Below, piece after piece: positions 53,334-61,570 of a stretch of DNA of 64,000 nt. The position numbers and the translations under genes were made by a program. Below the pieces are notes generated by a model. It was given only the letters and a program-made list of their open reading frames with translations. It was not told the origin of the DNA and searched no databases. Positions within the stretch are counted from its first letter, which is position 1; each line of letters begins with the position of its first letter. The stretch covers positions 310,001 through 374,000 of the forward strand of contig NKIY01000002.1 of the NCBI GenBank assembly GCA_002256345.1, written 5' to 3'. The DNA comes from Bradyrhizobiaceae bacterium PARB1 (GTDB lineage: Bacteria > Pseudomonadota > Alphaproteobacteria > Rhizobiales > Xanthobacteraceae).

Positions 53334-54971
53334 TTGGCCATCAAGGAGAGCGCCGCATCTGCGGTGAATGCTGCGCCGCGTCAACTCGACGCCATTATCA
53401 TCGGCGCCGGATTTTCGGGCCTCTATCAACTACACAAATTGCGCGACGATCTCGGCTTGAATGCGGTGGTGCTGGAGAAAGCCGATGGCATCGGCGGCAC
53501 CTGGTACTGGAACCGTTATCCCGGCGCGCGCTGCGACTCCGAGAGCTACTATTACTGTTACTCCTTCAACAAGGAGATCGAACAGGAGTGGAGCTGGAGC
53601 GAGCGTTATCCCGAACACCCCGAGATCAGAAAATATCTGAACTTCGTCGCCGACAAGCTCGATCTCAAGCGCGACATCAGACTGAATACGGAAGTCTCTT
53701 CTGCCGTATTCGACGATACGGCCAATATCTGGACGGTGCGGACCAAGAGCGGCGAGACATTCTCGGCGCCATTCCTCATCACCGCCGTGGGTTGTCTCTC
53801 GACGGCCAATGTTCCGGAAATGAAGGGTCTCGAGACATTCGAGGGCCAGTGGTACCATACCGGCCTGTGGCCCCAAGACGGCGTCAACTTTGCCGGCAAG
53901 CGGGTCGGCCAGATTGGTACCGGATCGACGGGCATCCAGGCGGCGCCCGTCATTGCCGAACAGGCCAGGCATCTCACGGTGTTTCAGCGCACTGCCAATT
54001 ACAGCATTCCGGCCCGCAACGGTCCGGTCACAGCCGAGGACGTCAGGCATACCCGCGAGAATTACGACGAGATCTGGCGGCTGGCGCGTGCCGGCACCAA
54101 CGGTCATCCGTTCACCATTTCGACGCAGTCGGCATTGTCCGTGTCCGAAGCCGAGCGGCAGGGCATCTATGAGAAAGCATGGGAGCGCGGCGGATTGCGT
54201 TTTCGCGCATCTTTCTCGGACGTGCTGCAGAATGCCGATGCTAATCTTACAGCGTCCGACTTTCTCCGCAGCAAGATCAAGGAGGTGGTCAAAGATCCTG
54301 CGATCGCCGAGATGCTGACGCCCTATGATCATGGCTTTGCCACCAAGCGCCCACCGATCGACAGCGGCTACTTCGAGACCTTCAATCGCGACAATGTGCT
54401 GCTGGTCGATATCAAAGCGGAGCCGATCGTCGAGATCACCCCGAGGGGTATTCGCACCACGAAGCAGCAATACGAGCTCGATATCATCGTCTTTGCTACC
54501 GGCTTTGATGCGCTGACGGGACCGCTCGTCAACCTCAATATCAGCGGCAGCGACGGCGCCAGATTGAAGGACGAGTGGTCGGCCGGGCCGCGGACCTATC
54601 TCGGATTGCAATCGCCGAAATTCCCGAACCTGTTTACCATTACCGGCCCGGGCAGTCCGTCGGTGCTATGCAATATGCCGATCGCCATCGAGCAGCACGT
54701 AGACTGGATTACGGAGTGCATTCGCGCGATGCGCGCTAATGGGCACATGCGCATCGAGGCCGATGCGGATTCCACTGAGAAATGGGTTGCGCATGTGAAC
54801 GAAGCTGCCGACGCTACTCTGCTGCCGATGGCCAGTTCCTCGTGGTATCTCGGCGCCAATGTGCCCGGCAAGCCGCGTGTCTTCATGCCCTATGCCGGTG
54901 GGTTCGCGCGCTACACGGCCATCTGCGACGACGTTGCACAGAGCGGCTATCGCGGTTTTGCGCTGAGTTAG
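53334..54971 (+). CDS. Baeyer-Villiger flavin monooxygenase, cyclohexanone monooxygenase type
   Basis: The 545-residue FAD/NADPH enzyme inserts oxygen next to a ketone carbonyl to give a lactone or ester. It has the FAD motif IIIGAGFSGLYQL (residues 21-33), GIGGTWYWNRYPGARCDSES, the BVMO fingerprint FEGQWYHTGLWP (169-180; F-x-G-x3-H-x3-W-P) and the NADPH motif GTGSTGIQ (195-202). FATGFDALTG is the C-terminal family motif. The start is a TTG with GGGAGATGA upstream; no better start is visible. It is the first gene of a plus-strand unit with a Liv-type importer and two short-chain dehydrogenases, which suits cyclic alcohol to ketone to lactone oxidation. Confidence 0.93.
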   Translation: MAIKESAASAVNAAPRQLDAIIIGAGFSGLYQLHKLRDDLGLNAVVLEKADGIGGTWYWNRYPGARCDSESYYYCYSFNKEIEQEWSWSERYPEHPEIRKYLNFVADKLDLKRDIRLNTEVSSAVFDDTANIWTVRTKSGETFSAPFLITAVGCLSTANVPEMKGLETFEGQWYHTGLWPQDGVNFAGKRVGQIGTGSTGIQAAPVIAEQARHLTVFQRTANYSIPARNGPVTAEDVRHTRENYDEIWRLARAGTNGHPFTISTQSALSVSEAERQGIYEKAWERGGLRFRASFSDVLQNADANLTASDFLRSKIKEVVKDPAIAEMLTPYDHGFATKRPPIDSGYFETFNRDNVLLVDIKAEPIVEITPRGIRTTKQQYELDIIVFATGFDALTGPLVNLNISGSDGARLKDEWSAGPRTYLGLQSPKFPNLFTITGPGSPSVLCNMPIAIEQHVDWITECIRAMRANGHMRIEADADSTEKWVAHVNEAADATLLPMASSSWYLGANVPGKPRVFMPYAGGFARYTAICDDVAQSGYRGFALS

Positions 54972-55134
54972 CCGCTGAGGATTCGAAAGTCGTTGGACAG
55001 CGCGCCGTTCATGCGGCACGATCTTGCAAGCGAGATGATAACGTCAGGAAAGGAAATAAACGGACTACGACGCTGATTTCAAAATAATAAAATCCGTACC
55101 GGCAAAGCCGGACATCAAAATCAGGGAGGGTTCA

Positions 55135-56397
55135 ATGTCAAAGATGACGAAGGGGATTTCGCGCCGCCGCGTCCTCAAGGGGGCTGGCGTTCTTGCGGGG
55201 GTGACTGCATTCGGAACGCCGCACATCGCAGGCGCGCAGGCCAAAGTGATCAAGATCGGCTTGCCGACGATCCTGTCCGGCCGTGTGGCCATTCTCGGCA
55301 CATCCAGTCGCTCTGCAGTCCAGCTTGCATTCAGCCAGATCAACGAAGCCGGCGGTATCAATGGCCGCAAGTTCGAGGTGGTCGACCGCGATTCCAAAGG
55401 GCGTCCGGACGAAGCCGCCAAGGTGACGCGGGACCTGATCAATAATGACGGCTGCGATATCATCATCGACGGCGAGGCATCGTCGGGCAGCTTTGCCGTG
55501 CATGAGGTCGTGCGCGATCTCGGCATGCTCTGCATTCACACCTGCAGCGAAACATCGTCGCTGACGGCCGATCCCAAACTGTTTGCGAAGAATGTCTTCA
55601 GATGCGCCCGTCAGGGCATTCATGACGCCGTCGCCGGCGGCAGCTACGCCGCGACGATTGCGAAGGAGAAGGGGCTCAAGAAGTGGGCGACCTGTTCGCC
55701 CGACTATGCCTATGGCCGCGACAACACCGCTGAATTTCTGCAATATGCGAAGCTGTTCGAGCCCTCGATCGAAGTCGTCGATCAGCTCTGGCCAAAACTG
55801 TTTGCGCCCGATTACACCGAGAGCATCACCAAGCTCATGCAGGTGAAGCCACAGGCCGTCTATTCGGCGCTGTGGGGTGGCGATCTCGTCGCCTTCATCG
55901 AGCAGTCAAACCTCTATCGCGTGTTCCAGAACATCGCCTATTTCTCCGGCGGTCTTGGCGATCCGCCGGTCCTCAGTTCGATTAAGAACCTTCCGCAGGG
56001 TCTGAACACGGCCTATCGCTACAACAAGGGGTTCCCTGGCACGCCGGAGAACACCGCGTTCTGCGATGCCTATGTCAAGGTGGCGCCGCATGAGCCCACC
56101 AACTGGGCCTGGCAGAACTATGCAGCGGCACAATTCATCATCGAGGCGCTGCGACGTACCAACGGCAACACCGACAGTTCCACGCTTGCCAAGGAAATCT
56201 CTGGCATGACGGTGAAGCTGCCCTTCGGCGGCAGCGGCATCACCATGCGCGACAGCGACCATACCATCATCAATTACCCGGTCGCGTGGGGCAAGACGGT
56301 CAGCAAATCACCTTGGGTCGTCGACTATGTCGATACCGAATGGTCCAAGATCATCGAGATCGAGAAGCAGTGGAAGAAGGAGAAGGGCTACGCCTGA
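55135..56397 (+). CDS. Branched-chain amino acid-type ABC substrate-binding protein (Tat signal)
   Basis: The 420-residue periplasmic protein has a twin-arginine signal (ISRRRVLKGAGVLAGVTAFG, cleaved near GAQAK) and the type I fold (IKIGLPTILSGRVAILGTSS, QINEAGGINGRKFEVVDRDS, DGEASSGSFAVHEVVRDLGM). GGGAGGG precedes ATG 55135. Such proteins in catabolic clusters bind aromatic or alicyclic acids rather than amino acids. It is the binding protein for the transporter genes that follow. Tat export contrasts with the Sec signal of its counterpart at 44080-45234. Confidence 0.9.
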   Translation: MSKMTKGISRRRVLKGAGVLAGVTAFGTPHIAGAQAKVIKIGLPTILSGRVAILGTSSRSAVQLAFSQINEAGGINGRKFEVVDRDSKGRPDEAAKVTRDLINNDGCDIIIDGEASSGSFAVHEVVRDLGMLCIHTCSETSSLTADPKLFAKNVFRCARQGIHDAVAGGSYAATIAKEKGLKKWATCSPDYAYGRDNTAEFLQYAKLFEPSIEVVDQLWPKLFAPDYTESITKLMQVKPQAVYSALWGGDLVAFIEQSNLYRVFQNIAYFSGGLGDPPVLSSIKNLPQGLNTAYRYNKGFPGTPENTAFCDAYVKVAPHEPTNWAWQNYAAAQFIIEALRRTNGNTDSSTLAKEISGMTVKLPFGGSGITMRDSDHTIINYPVAWGKTVSKSPWVVDYVDTEWSKIIEIEKQWKKEKGYA

Positions 56398-56489
56398 TAC
56401 CCCACCGAGGCGTTATCGCACGATGGCGCCTTGAGGGCCGGGCCGGCTTTGCAGCTCCGCCAGACCTCCGGTCCGCCGTCCGCGGCGGC

Positions 56490-56507
56490 CGGAGCATGCT
56501 TGCTCCG
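56490..56507 (+). promoter_or_regulatory. 7-bp intercistronic hairpin between binding-protein gene and livH
   Basis: CGGAGCA-TGCT-TGCTCCG forms a perfect 7-bp stem with a 4-base loop 20 bp before the GTG start of the permease gene. No T-run follows. It occupies the same place as the hairpin at 44029-44058 in the other Liv operon and may likewise set a high ratio of binding protein to permease. Confidence 0.5.
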
Positions 56508-56527
56508 ATCATCGAAGGACCGCCGCC

Positions 56528-57433
56528 GTGAATCTTGAAGCCCTGTTTTCCTGTCTGTCTTCGTCCGCCTGCGCCGTAACGCAGGTCTCGACGGCGCTGA
56601 TCATCGGCATGCTGCTGTTTATGGTGGCATCCGGCCTGTCGCTGATTTTCGGCGTGCTCGGCGTCATCAACTTCGCGCATGGCGCGTTCTACATGATCGG
56701 GGCTTATTTCGCCTATTCCACCTATATGGCGACATCAAGCTTCTTCCTCGCCTTCCTCGCGGGCGGAGCCGGCGTCGGCCTGATCGGCATCATCTTCGAG
56801 CGCTTCGTCATCAGCAGGGTATACGGCAAGGACATCCTGATGCAGCTGCTGGTCTGCTACGCCGTGATCCTGATCTTCGACGATCTGGTGAAGATCATCG
56901 CCGGGCCCGAATACAAGATGATGGGTATGCCGGAAGTCTTTGCGCTGCCGCCGCTCGAGTTCCTCGGTGGTTTCATCCCGGCCTATTACGTCTTCATGAT
57001 CGCCACCAGCCTGTTGATCGGTGCAGGTCTCTGGCTCGCCATCGAGAAAACCCGGATCGGCAAGATCATCCGCGCGTTGGCGATCAACCCGCAGATGGTC
57101 GGCGCGCTCGGCATCAACACGACGCTGCTCTATGCGGCGGTGTTCGGTGTCGGCTGCGTGCTCGCCGGCATCGCTGGTGCTCTCGCAGCGCCGACCCGCA
57201 CACTGACGCCGGGCATGGGACTGTCGATCCTGATCGAGAGCTTCATCGTCACCGTGATCGGCGGCATGGGGTCGATCGTCGGTGCGCTGATCGCAGCTCT
57301 GCTGATCGGTTTCACGCGTGCCTTCGGGGCGATCGGTTTTCCGCTGTTCGTCGACGGCATCATGTTCGGCATGATGGCCATCGTTCTGATCGTCAAGCCG
57401 AGCGGTCTGCTTGGCCGGGAGGTCGCGCGATGA
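56528..57433 (+). CDS. livH: Branched-chain amino acid-type ABC importer permease (LivH family)
   Basis: The 301-residue permease has the LivH pattern ASGLSLIFGVLGVINFAHGA, the coupling loop KIIRALAINPQMVGALGINT and VIGGMGSIVGALIAALLIGF. The start is GTG 56528 with AAGGA upstream. It overlaps livM by 4 bp. It is the second LivH in the window and belongs to the Baeyer-Villiger cluster. Confidence 0.92.
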   Translation: MNLEALFSCLSSSACAVTQVSTALIIGMLLFMVASGLSLIFGVLGVINFAHGAFYMIGAYFAYSTYMATSSFFLAFLAGGAGVGLIGIIFERFVISRVYGKDILMQLLVCYAVILIFDDLVKIIAGPEYKMMGMPEVFALPPLEFLGGFIPAYYVFMIATSLLIGAGLWLAIEKTRIGKIIRALAINPQMVGALGINTTLLYAAVFGVGCVLAGIAGALAAPTRTLTPGMGLSILIESFIVTVIGGMGSIVGALIAALLIGFTRAFGAIGFPLFVDGIMFGMMAIVLIVKPSGLLGREVAR

Positions 57434-58440
57434 CGAGGCCGGGCTTCCTCCGCGACATCTCGATCGCGATTCTCGCACTTGCCATTCTGGTGGCGATCCC
57501 GTTCATCTTCACAAAGCCATCGCTGCGCGACTTCCTCATCTATGTCATGGCCTATGGCCTGCTGGCGATGTCGCTGAACCTGCTCGTCGGCCTGACCGGA
57601 CTCGTGTCGTTCGGCCATGCCGCGTTCTTCGTTTCAGGCGCCTACATGTTCGGACTGCTGATGCAGTCCGGTCGGATGTCCATTCCGATCGCCATGCTGG
57701 TTACCGTCGTCGGTACAGCCGCGCTCGCGCTGGTCATCGGTGCGATCTGCGTGCGACTGAAGGAGATCTATTTCTCCTTCATTACGCTGGCTTTTCAGAT
57801 GTTCATCCACTCGATCATCCTGACATGGGTGAGCCTTACCGGCGGCGATCAGGGCCTGCGCGGCGGCATACCGCGTCCGCCGTTTCTGGGCATCGATCTC
57901 GGCAACAGCATTGCGCTCTACATCTTCTGCGCCTTTGTCTTCGTCATTTGCATCGCCATTATGCGGCAGGTCTGGCAGTCGCCGTTCGGTTACACGCTGC
58001 GCCTGATCCGCGACAATCCGAACCGCGCCAATTATCTCGGCGTCGACATCATTCGCATGAAGCTGGGCATCTTCGTCCTGGCCGGCGCCATGGCCAGCGT
58101 CGCGGGGATCCTGCTGGCGCTGTTCGTGTCGGGCGCCTATCCGGAGTTCGGCTTCTGGACCACATCCGGTGAAGCCATCTTCATGATCATGCTCGGCAGT
58201 TCGCAGCTCTTCATCGGTCCGGTCATTGGCGCGATCCTGCTGCGCTTGCTGGAGCATTTCGTGTCGATCTATACCGAGCATCATGGCCTGGTGCTCGGCA
58301 TCGTCATCCTCGCGATCGTGCTTGGCCTGCGTCGCGGCGTCGCCGATTTCGCCATGGAGTTCTTCGAGCGGCGCAAGGCGGCGAAGGCGCCTGCGCCGAG
58401 CACCGAACAAAAGGCTTTTGCGAAAGAGAGGGTCGCATGA
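57430..58440 (+). CDS. livM: Branched-chain amino acid-type ABC importer permease (LivM family)
   Basis: The 336-residue permease has AMSLNLLVGLTGLVSFGHAA and FFVSGAYMFGLLM, the coupling loop GYTLRLIRDNPNRANYLGVD and a C-terminal MLGSSQLFIGPVIGAILLRL. The LivM glycine-rich GGxGxxxGP motif is replaced by LGSSQLFIGP. A basic cytoplasmic tail closes it. It overlaps livH and livG by 4 bp each. Confidence 0.92.
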   Translation: MTRPGFLRDISIAILALAILVAIPFIFTKPSLRDFLIYVMAYGLLAMSLNLLVGLTGLVSFGHAAFFVSGAYMFGLLMQSGRMSIPIAMLVTVVGTAALALVIGAICVRLKEIYFSFITLAFQMFIHSIILTWVSLTGGDQGLRGGIPRPPFLGIDLGNSIALYIFCAFVFVICIAIMRQVWQSPFGYTLRLIRDNPNRANYLGVDIIRMKLGIFVLAGAMASVAGILLALFVSGAYPEFGFWTTSGEAIFMIMLGSSQLFIGPVIGAILLRLLEHFVSIYTEHHGLVLGIVILAIVLGLRRGVADFAMEFFERRKAAKAPAPSTEQKAFAKERVA

Positions 58441-59207
58441 TGCTCTCGGTGCAGAATCTCGACAAGCGCTTCGGCGGCGTTCACGCGACGCGCAATGTTT
58501 CGATCGACTTTCCCGAGGGATCGCTGACCGCGATCATCGGGCCGAACGGCGCTGGGAAGACCACATTCTTCAACCTGATCTCAGGGGCATTCCGGCCGAA
58601 TTCAGGCAAGGTGATTTTCGACGGGCAGGACATTGTCGGCAAATCGAGCCTCGAAGTGGTGCGGCTCGGCATGATGCGCGCGTTTCAGGTGGCGGAGATC
58701 TTTCCGAGCCTGACAGTCAGCGAGGCCATTACCGCTGCGGTGATCTCGCATCAGCGGAAATCCTGGACCTTCCTGAGCCGCTTTCCGCTTCCGGAGACCA
58801 AAGCGCGCACGGAAGAGATCATAGAGCTGCTCGGCCTTGAGGATAAAACGGAGACCCTGTCGCGAAATCTTTCGCACGGTGACCAGAAGCTGCTCGATAT
58901 CGGCCTTGCGCTTGCCATGGACCCGAAGGTGCTGCTGCTCGACGAGCCGACCGCAGGCATGGGGCCGGACGAGCGCTGGCGCATGATCGGCAAGGTGCAG
59001 CATCTGTGGCAGGTCAGGAAGATGACCGTGCTCTTCATCGAGCATGACATGGATATCGTCTTCAAGATCGCGCAGCAGATTCACGTCCTGAAATACGGTG
59101 CCGTACTCGCGACGGGAACGGCCGACGACATCCGGCGCAACCAGGATGTCATCGATGCCTATCTCGGCACTGACCATCATCTGTCCGAAGCGGCGGGAGC
59201 GGTATGA
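58437..59207 (+). CDS. livG: Branched-chain amino acid-type ABC importer ATPase (LivG family)
   Basis: The 256-residue ATPase has Walker A IIGPNGAGKTT, the MMRAFQVAEIFPSLTVSEAI region, signature NLSHGDQKLLDIGLAL (LSHGDQ in place of LSYGEQ), Walker B VLLLDEPTAGMGPDE and switch His in FIEHDMDIVFKIAQQI. It overlaps livM and livF by 4 bp each. Confidence 0.92.
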   Translation: MMLSVQNLDKRFGGVHATRNVSIDFPEGSLTAIIGPNGAGKTTFFNLISGAFRPNSGKVIFDGQDIVGKSSLEVVRLGMMRAFQVAEIFPSLTVSEAITAAVISHQRKSWTFLSRFPLPETKARTEEIIELLGLEDKTETLSRNLSHGDQKLLDIGLALAMDPKVLLLDEPTAGMGPDERWRMIGKVQHLWQVRKMTVLFIEHDMDIVFKIAQQIHVLKYGAVLATGTADDIRRNQDVIDAYLGTDHHLSEAAGAV

Positions 59208-59920
59208 TGGGTGAACCGTTCCTCAATGTTCAAGGCGCCGATGTCTATTACGGCGCGAGCCAGATCCTGTTCGGTGTCGATCTTGCGGTCGAGCAGGGGC
59301 AGACCATGGCGTTGCTCGGCCGTAACGGGGCCGGCAAGTCCACCACCTTCAAGATGATCGCCGGCCTCGCACCGCCGAGCCGCGGCACGATCGCATTGGC
59401 CGGGCAGGGGCTGGCAGGTCGCCCTTCTTACAAGATCGCGCGTTCCGGCATAGGCTATGTGCCAGAGAACCGCCAAGTGTTTCCCGAACACACCGTCGAT
59501 GACAATCTCATCGTCGCCGCCAAGAAAGGCCCGCGCGGCGACCTGCACTGGACGCGCGAGCGGATCTACGACGTCTTTCCAATCCTCGCGACCATGAAGG
59601 AGCGCATGGCGGGGCGGCTGTCCGGTGGCGAGCAGCAGATGCTGACCATTGCGCGGACGCTGATGGGTAATCCCGACGTCCTGCTGCTCGACGAGCCGAG
59701 CGAAGGCCTCGCGCCGATCATCGTGCAGGCCATCGGGGAGCTCATCAAAACGTTGCGGGGCATGGGCGTCACTATCCTTCTGGCAGAGCAGAACATGCAT
59801 TTCTGCCTGGGCATCGCCACCCACGCCACGGTGATCGACAAGGGCCAGATCGTCTATCGCGCCACCGTCGACGAACTCCGACACAACGAGGCGATCAAGC
59901 AGCGCTATCTCGCGGTCTGA
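59204..59920 (+). CDS. livF: Branched-chain amino acid-type ABC importer ATPase (LivF family)
   Basis: The 238-residue ATPase has Walker A LLGRNGAGKST, signature LSGGEQQMLTIARTL, Walker B VLLLDEPSEGLAP and LLAEQNMHFCLGIATHATVI in the switch region. It is the last transporter gene of the cluster; a short-chain dehydrogenase gene follows after 35 bp. Confidence 0.92.
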   Translation: MMGEPFLNVQGADVYYGASQILFGVDLAVEQGQTMALLGRNGAGKSTTFKMIAGLAPPSRGTIALAGQGLAGRPSYKIARSGIGYVPENRQVFPEHTVDDNLIVAAKKGPRGDLHWTRERIYDVFPILATMKERMAGRLSGGEQQMLTIARTLMGNPDVLLLDEPSEGLAPIIVQAIGELIKTLRGMGVTILLAEQNMHFCLGIATHATVIDKGQIVYRATVDELRHNEAIKQRYLAV

Positions 59921-59955
59921 CCGCGCAACCAAGAAACGCAGAAAGGAGTGCAGTG

Positions 59956-60741
59956 ATGAAACGGGACGAAGGACGCGACCGCATTGCCGTGGTGACGGGC
60001 GGCGCCAGCGGCATTGGCCTTGCGACGGCCACTGTCCTGATCGAGCGCGGCTGGCGCGTCGTGATTTCTGACATCAATGCCAAGGCCAATACGGAATCCG
60101 CCGCGAAAATCGGCGCAGAGTCTATGCCATTCGATGTCACTGACGAGCACGCGACCGAAGCGGCCTTCGCCGATATCGAAGCGCGGCTCGGGCCGATCGA
60201 AGCCTTGTTCGCCAATGCCGGAGTGATCCAGTCGGGCGGTCGATCGGAGGAGCTTCCGCTTGCCGAATTCGACAAGGTCATCTCTGCCAATCTGCGCGGC
60301 GTCTATGTGTCCTGCATCACCGCGGGCAAACGCATGACGAGGCGCGGCCGCGGCGGCATCGTCATCACTGGCTCGGTCACCGCCTCGCGCACGGCGCCCC
60401 TCCATGCTTATGCGCCATCCAAGGCGGCAGCCGTGCACATGGCCGCGTGTCTCGCCGCCGATTGGGGGCGTTCGGGTGTGCGCGTCAATGCGGTCTCGCC
60501 GGGCTATGTCGGCACCCCGCCATTGCTTGCCAATATCGAGCGCGGCACGCGCGACAAGAGGCTATTGACCGAAGGCTCGGCGCTCGGCCGCATGGTCGAT
60601 CCCGAAGAGATCGGGCGTGGCGTCGCTTTCCTGCTGTCGGATGATGCGTCGGCCGTGACCGGCATCAACCTGCCGATCGATGCCGGCTGGCTCGCAGGCT
60701 CGCATCTCACGACCTATGGCGGCGTGCCGGCGGCACGCTGA
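59956..60741 (+). CDS. Short-chain dehydrogenase/reductase (classical SDR)
   Basis: The 261-residue NAD(P)-dependent oxidoreductase has the cofactor motif VVTGGASGIGLATA, the NAG motif FANAGV, the catalytic Ser in ITGSVTAS, YAPSK (Tyr-x3-Lys) and the PG motif VSPGYVGTPPL. An Asp after the second strand (VISDINAK) favours NAD over NADP. ATG 59956 has AAGGAG 7 bases upstream; the GTG just before it is less likely. In context it may oxidise a cyclic alcohol to the ketone used by the Baeyer-Villiger enzyme, or act on the product. Confidence 0.9.
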   Translation: MKRDEGRDRIAVVTGGASGIGLATATVLIERGWRVVISDINAKANTESAAKIGAESMPFDVTDEHATEAAFADIEARLGPIEALFANAGVIQSGGRSEELPLAEFDKVISANLRGVYVSCITAGKRMTRRGRGGIVITGSVTASRTAPLHAYAPSKAAAVHMAACLAADWGRSGVRVNAVSPGYVGTPPLLANIERGTRDKRLLTEGSALGRMVDPEEIGRGVAFLLSDDASAVTGINLPIDAGWLAGSHLTTYGGVPAAR

Positions 60742-60820
60742 GCCTTATCCTCTCGTTCGCATCGATTGTCGCTGACGCTGTGAGCGCCTGCAGCCGCCAG
60801 CCATATATGGGAAACGCATC

Positions 60821-61564
60821 ATGACATCCGCAGAGACGTCCCCCTTCGATCTGACCGGGCGCCGCATCGTGATCGCCGGTGCCGCTGGCGGCATCGGCAG
60901 CGCCACGGCCAGGCTCTGCGCAAGGCAAGGCGCTCAACTCGTACTGCTCGACATCGTCGGCAAGGATCGCATCCGTGAGCGCGTCGGCGCCGAGCTTGCC
61001 GATCGCTCCGAGATCTTCAGCCTCGACACCGGTTCGCGCGCGGATGTCACCACCGTCGCGAAGCAGGTCGGTCCCGTCTACGGTCTCGTCGATACCGCGG
61101 CCATCGCGCCGCATGACGACTGGATGGCCGAGGACTGGGACGAATCCCTCGACCGCGTCATCCGTGCCAATGTCAAAGGCCCGATCAATCTGACGCGCGC
61201 TTTCCTGCCGGGGATGATGGAGGCAGGCGAGGGCCGCATCGTGCTGTGCGGCTCGGTTGCAGGCTGGATGGGTGGCCTTCGTACAGGTCCTCACTATGCC
61301 TTCGCCAAGGGTGGCATCCACTCCTTCGTTCGCTGGCTCGCGCGTCAGGCCGCGCCACGCAATGTGCTGGTCAACGGTATCGCGCCGGGTCCGGTCGAGA
61401 CCGCGATGACCGAAGGCAAGGGCTACGACGTCTCGCTCTATCCTTTGCAGCGGATGGCGAAAGCTGAGGAAATCGCAGCGACGGCCGTTTTCCTGTGCGG
61501 TGCCGGCGCAGGCTATGCCTCTGGCGCCATCTTCGATATCAACGGCGCCACCCACTTCCACTGA
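60821..61564 (+). CDS. Short-chain dehydrogenase/reductase (classical SDR)
   Basis: The 247-residue SDR has a variant cofactor motif VIAGAAGGIGSATA, the catalytic Ser in LCGSVAGWM, YAFAK (Tyr-x3-Lys) and IAPGPVETAM. The usual NNAG is replaced by DTAAIAP. Asp in LLDIVG favours NAD. It lies 79 bp after the previous SDR and is the last plus-strand gene of the cluster. Paired SDRs could act on successive alcohol intermediates. Confidence 0.9.
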   Translation: MTSAETSPFDLTGRRIVIAGAAGGIGSATARLCARQGAQLVLLDIVGKDRIRERVGAELADRSEIFSLDTGSRADVTTVAKQVGPVYGLVDTAAIAPHDDWMAEDWDESLDRVIRANVKGPINLTRAFLPGMMEAGEGRIVLCGSVAGWMGGLRTGPHYAFAKGGIHSFVRWLARQAAPRNVLVNGIAPGPVETAMTEGKGYDVSLYPLQRMAKAEEIAATAVFLCGAGAGYASGAIFDINGATHFH

Positions 61565-61570
61565 TGGCGA

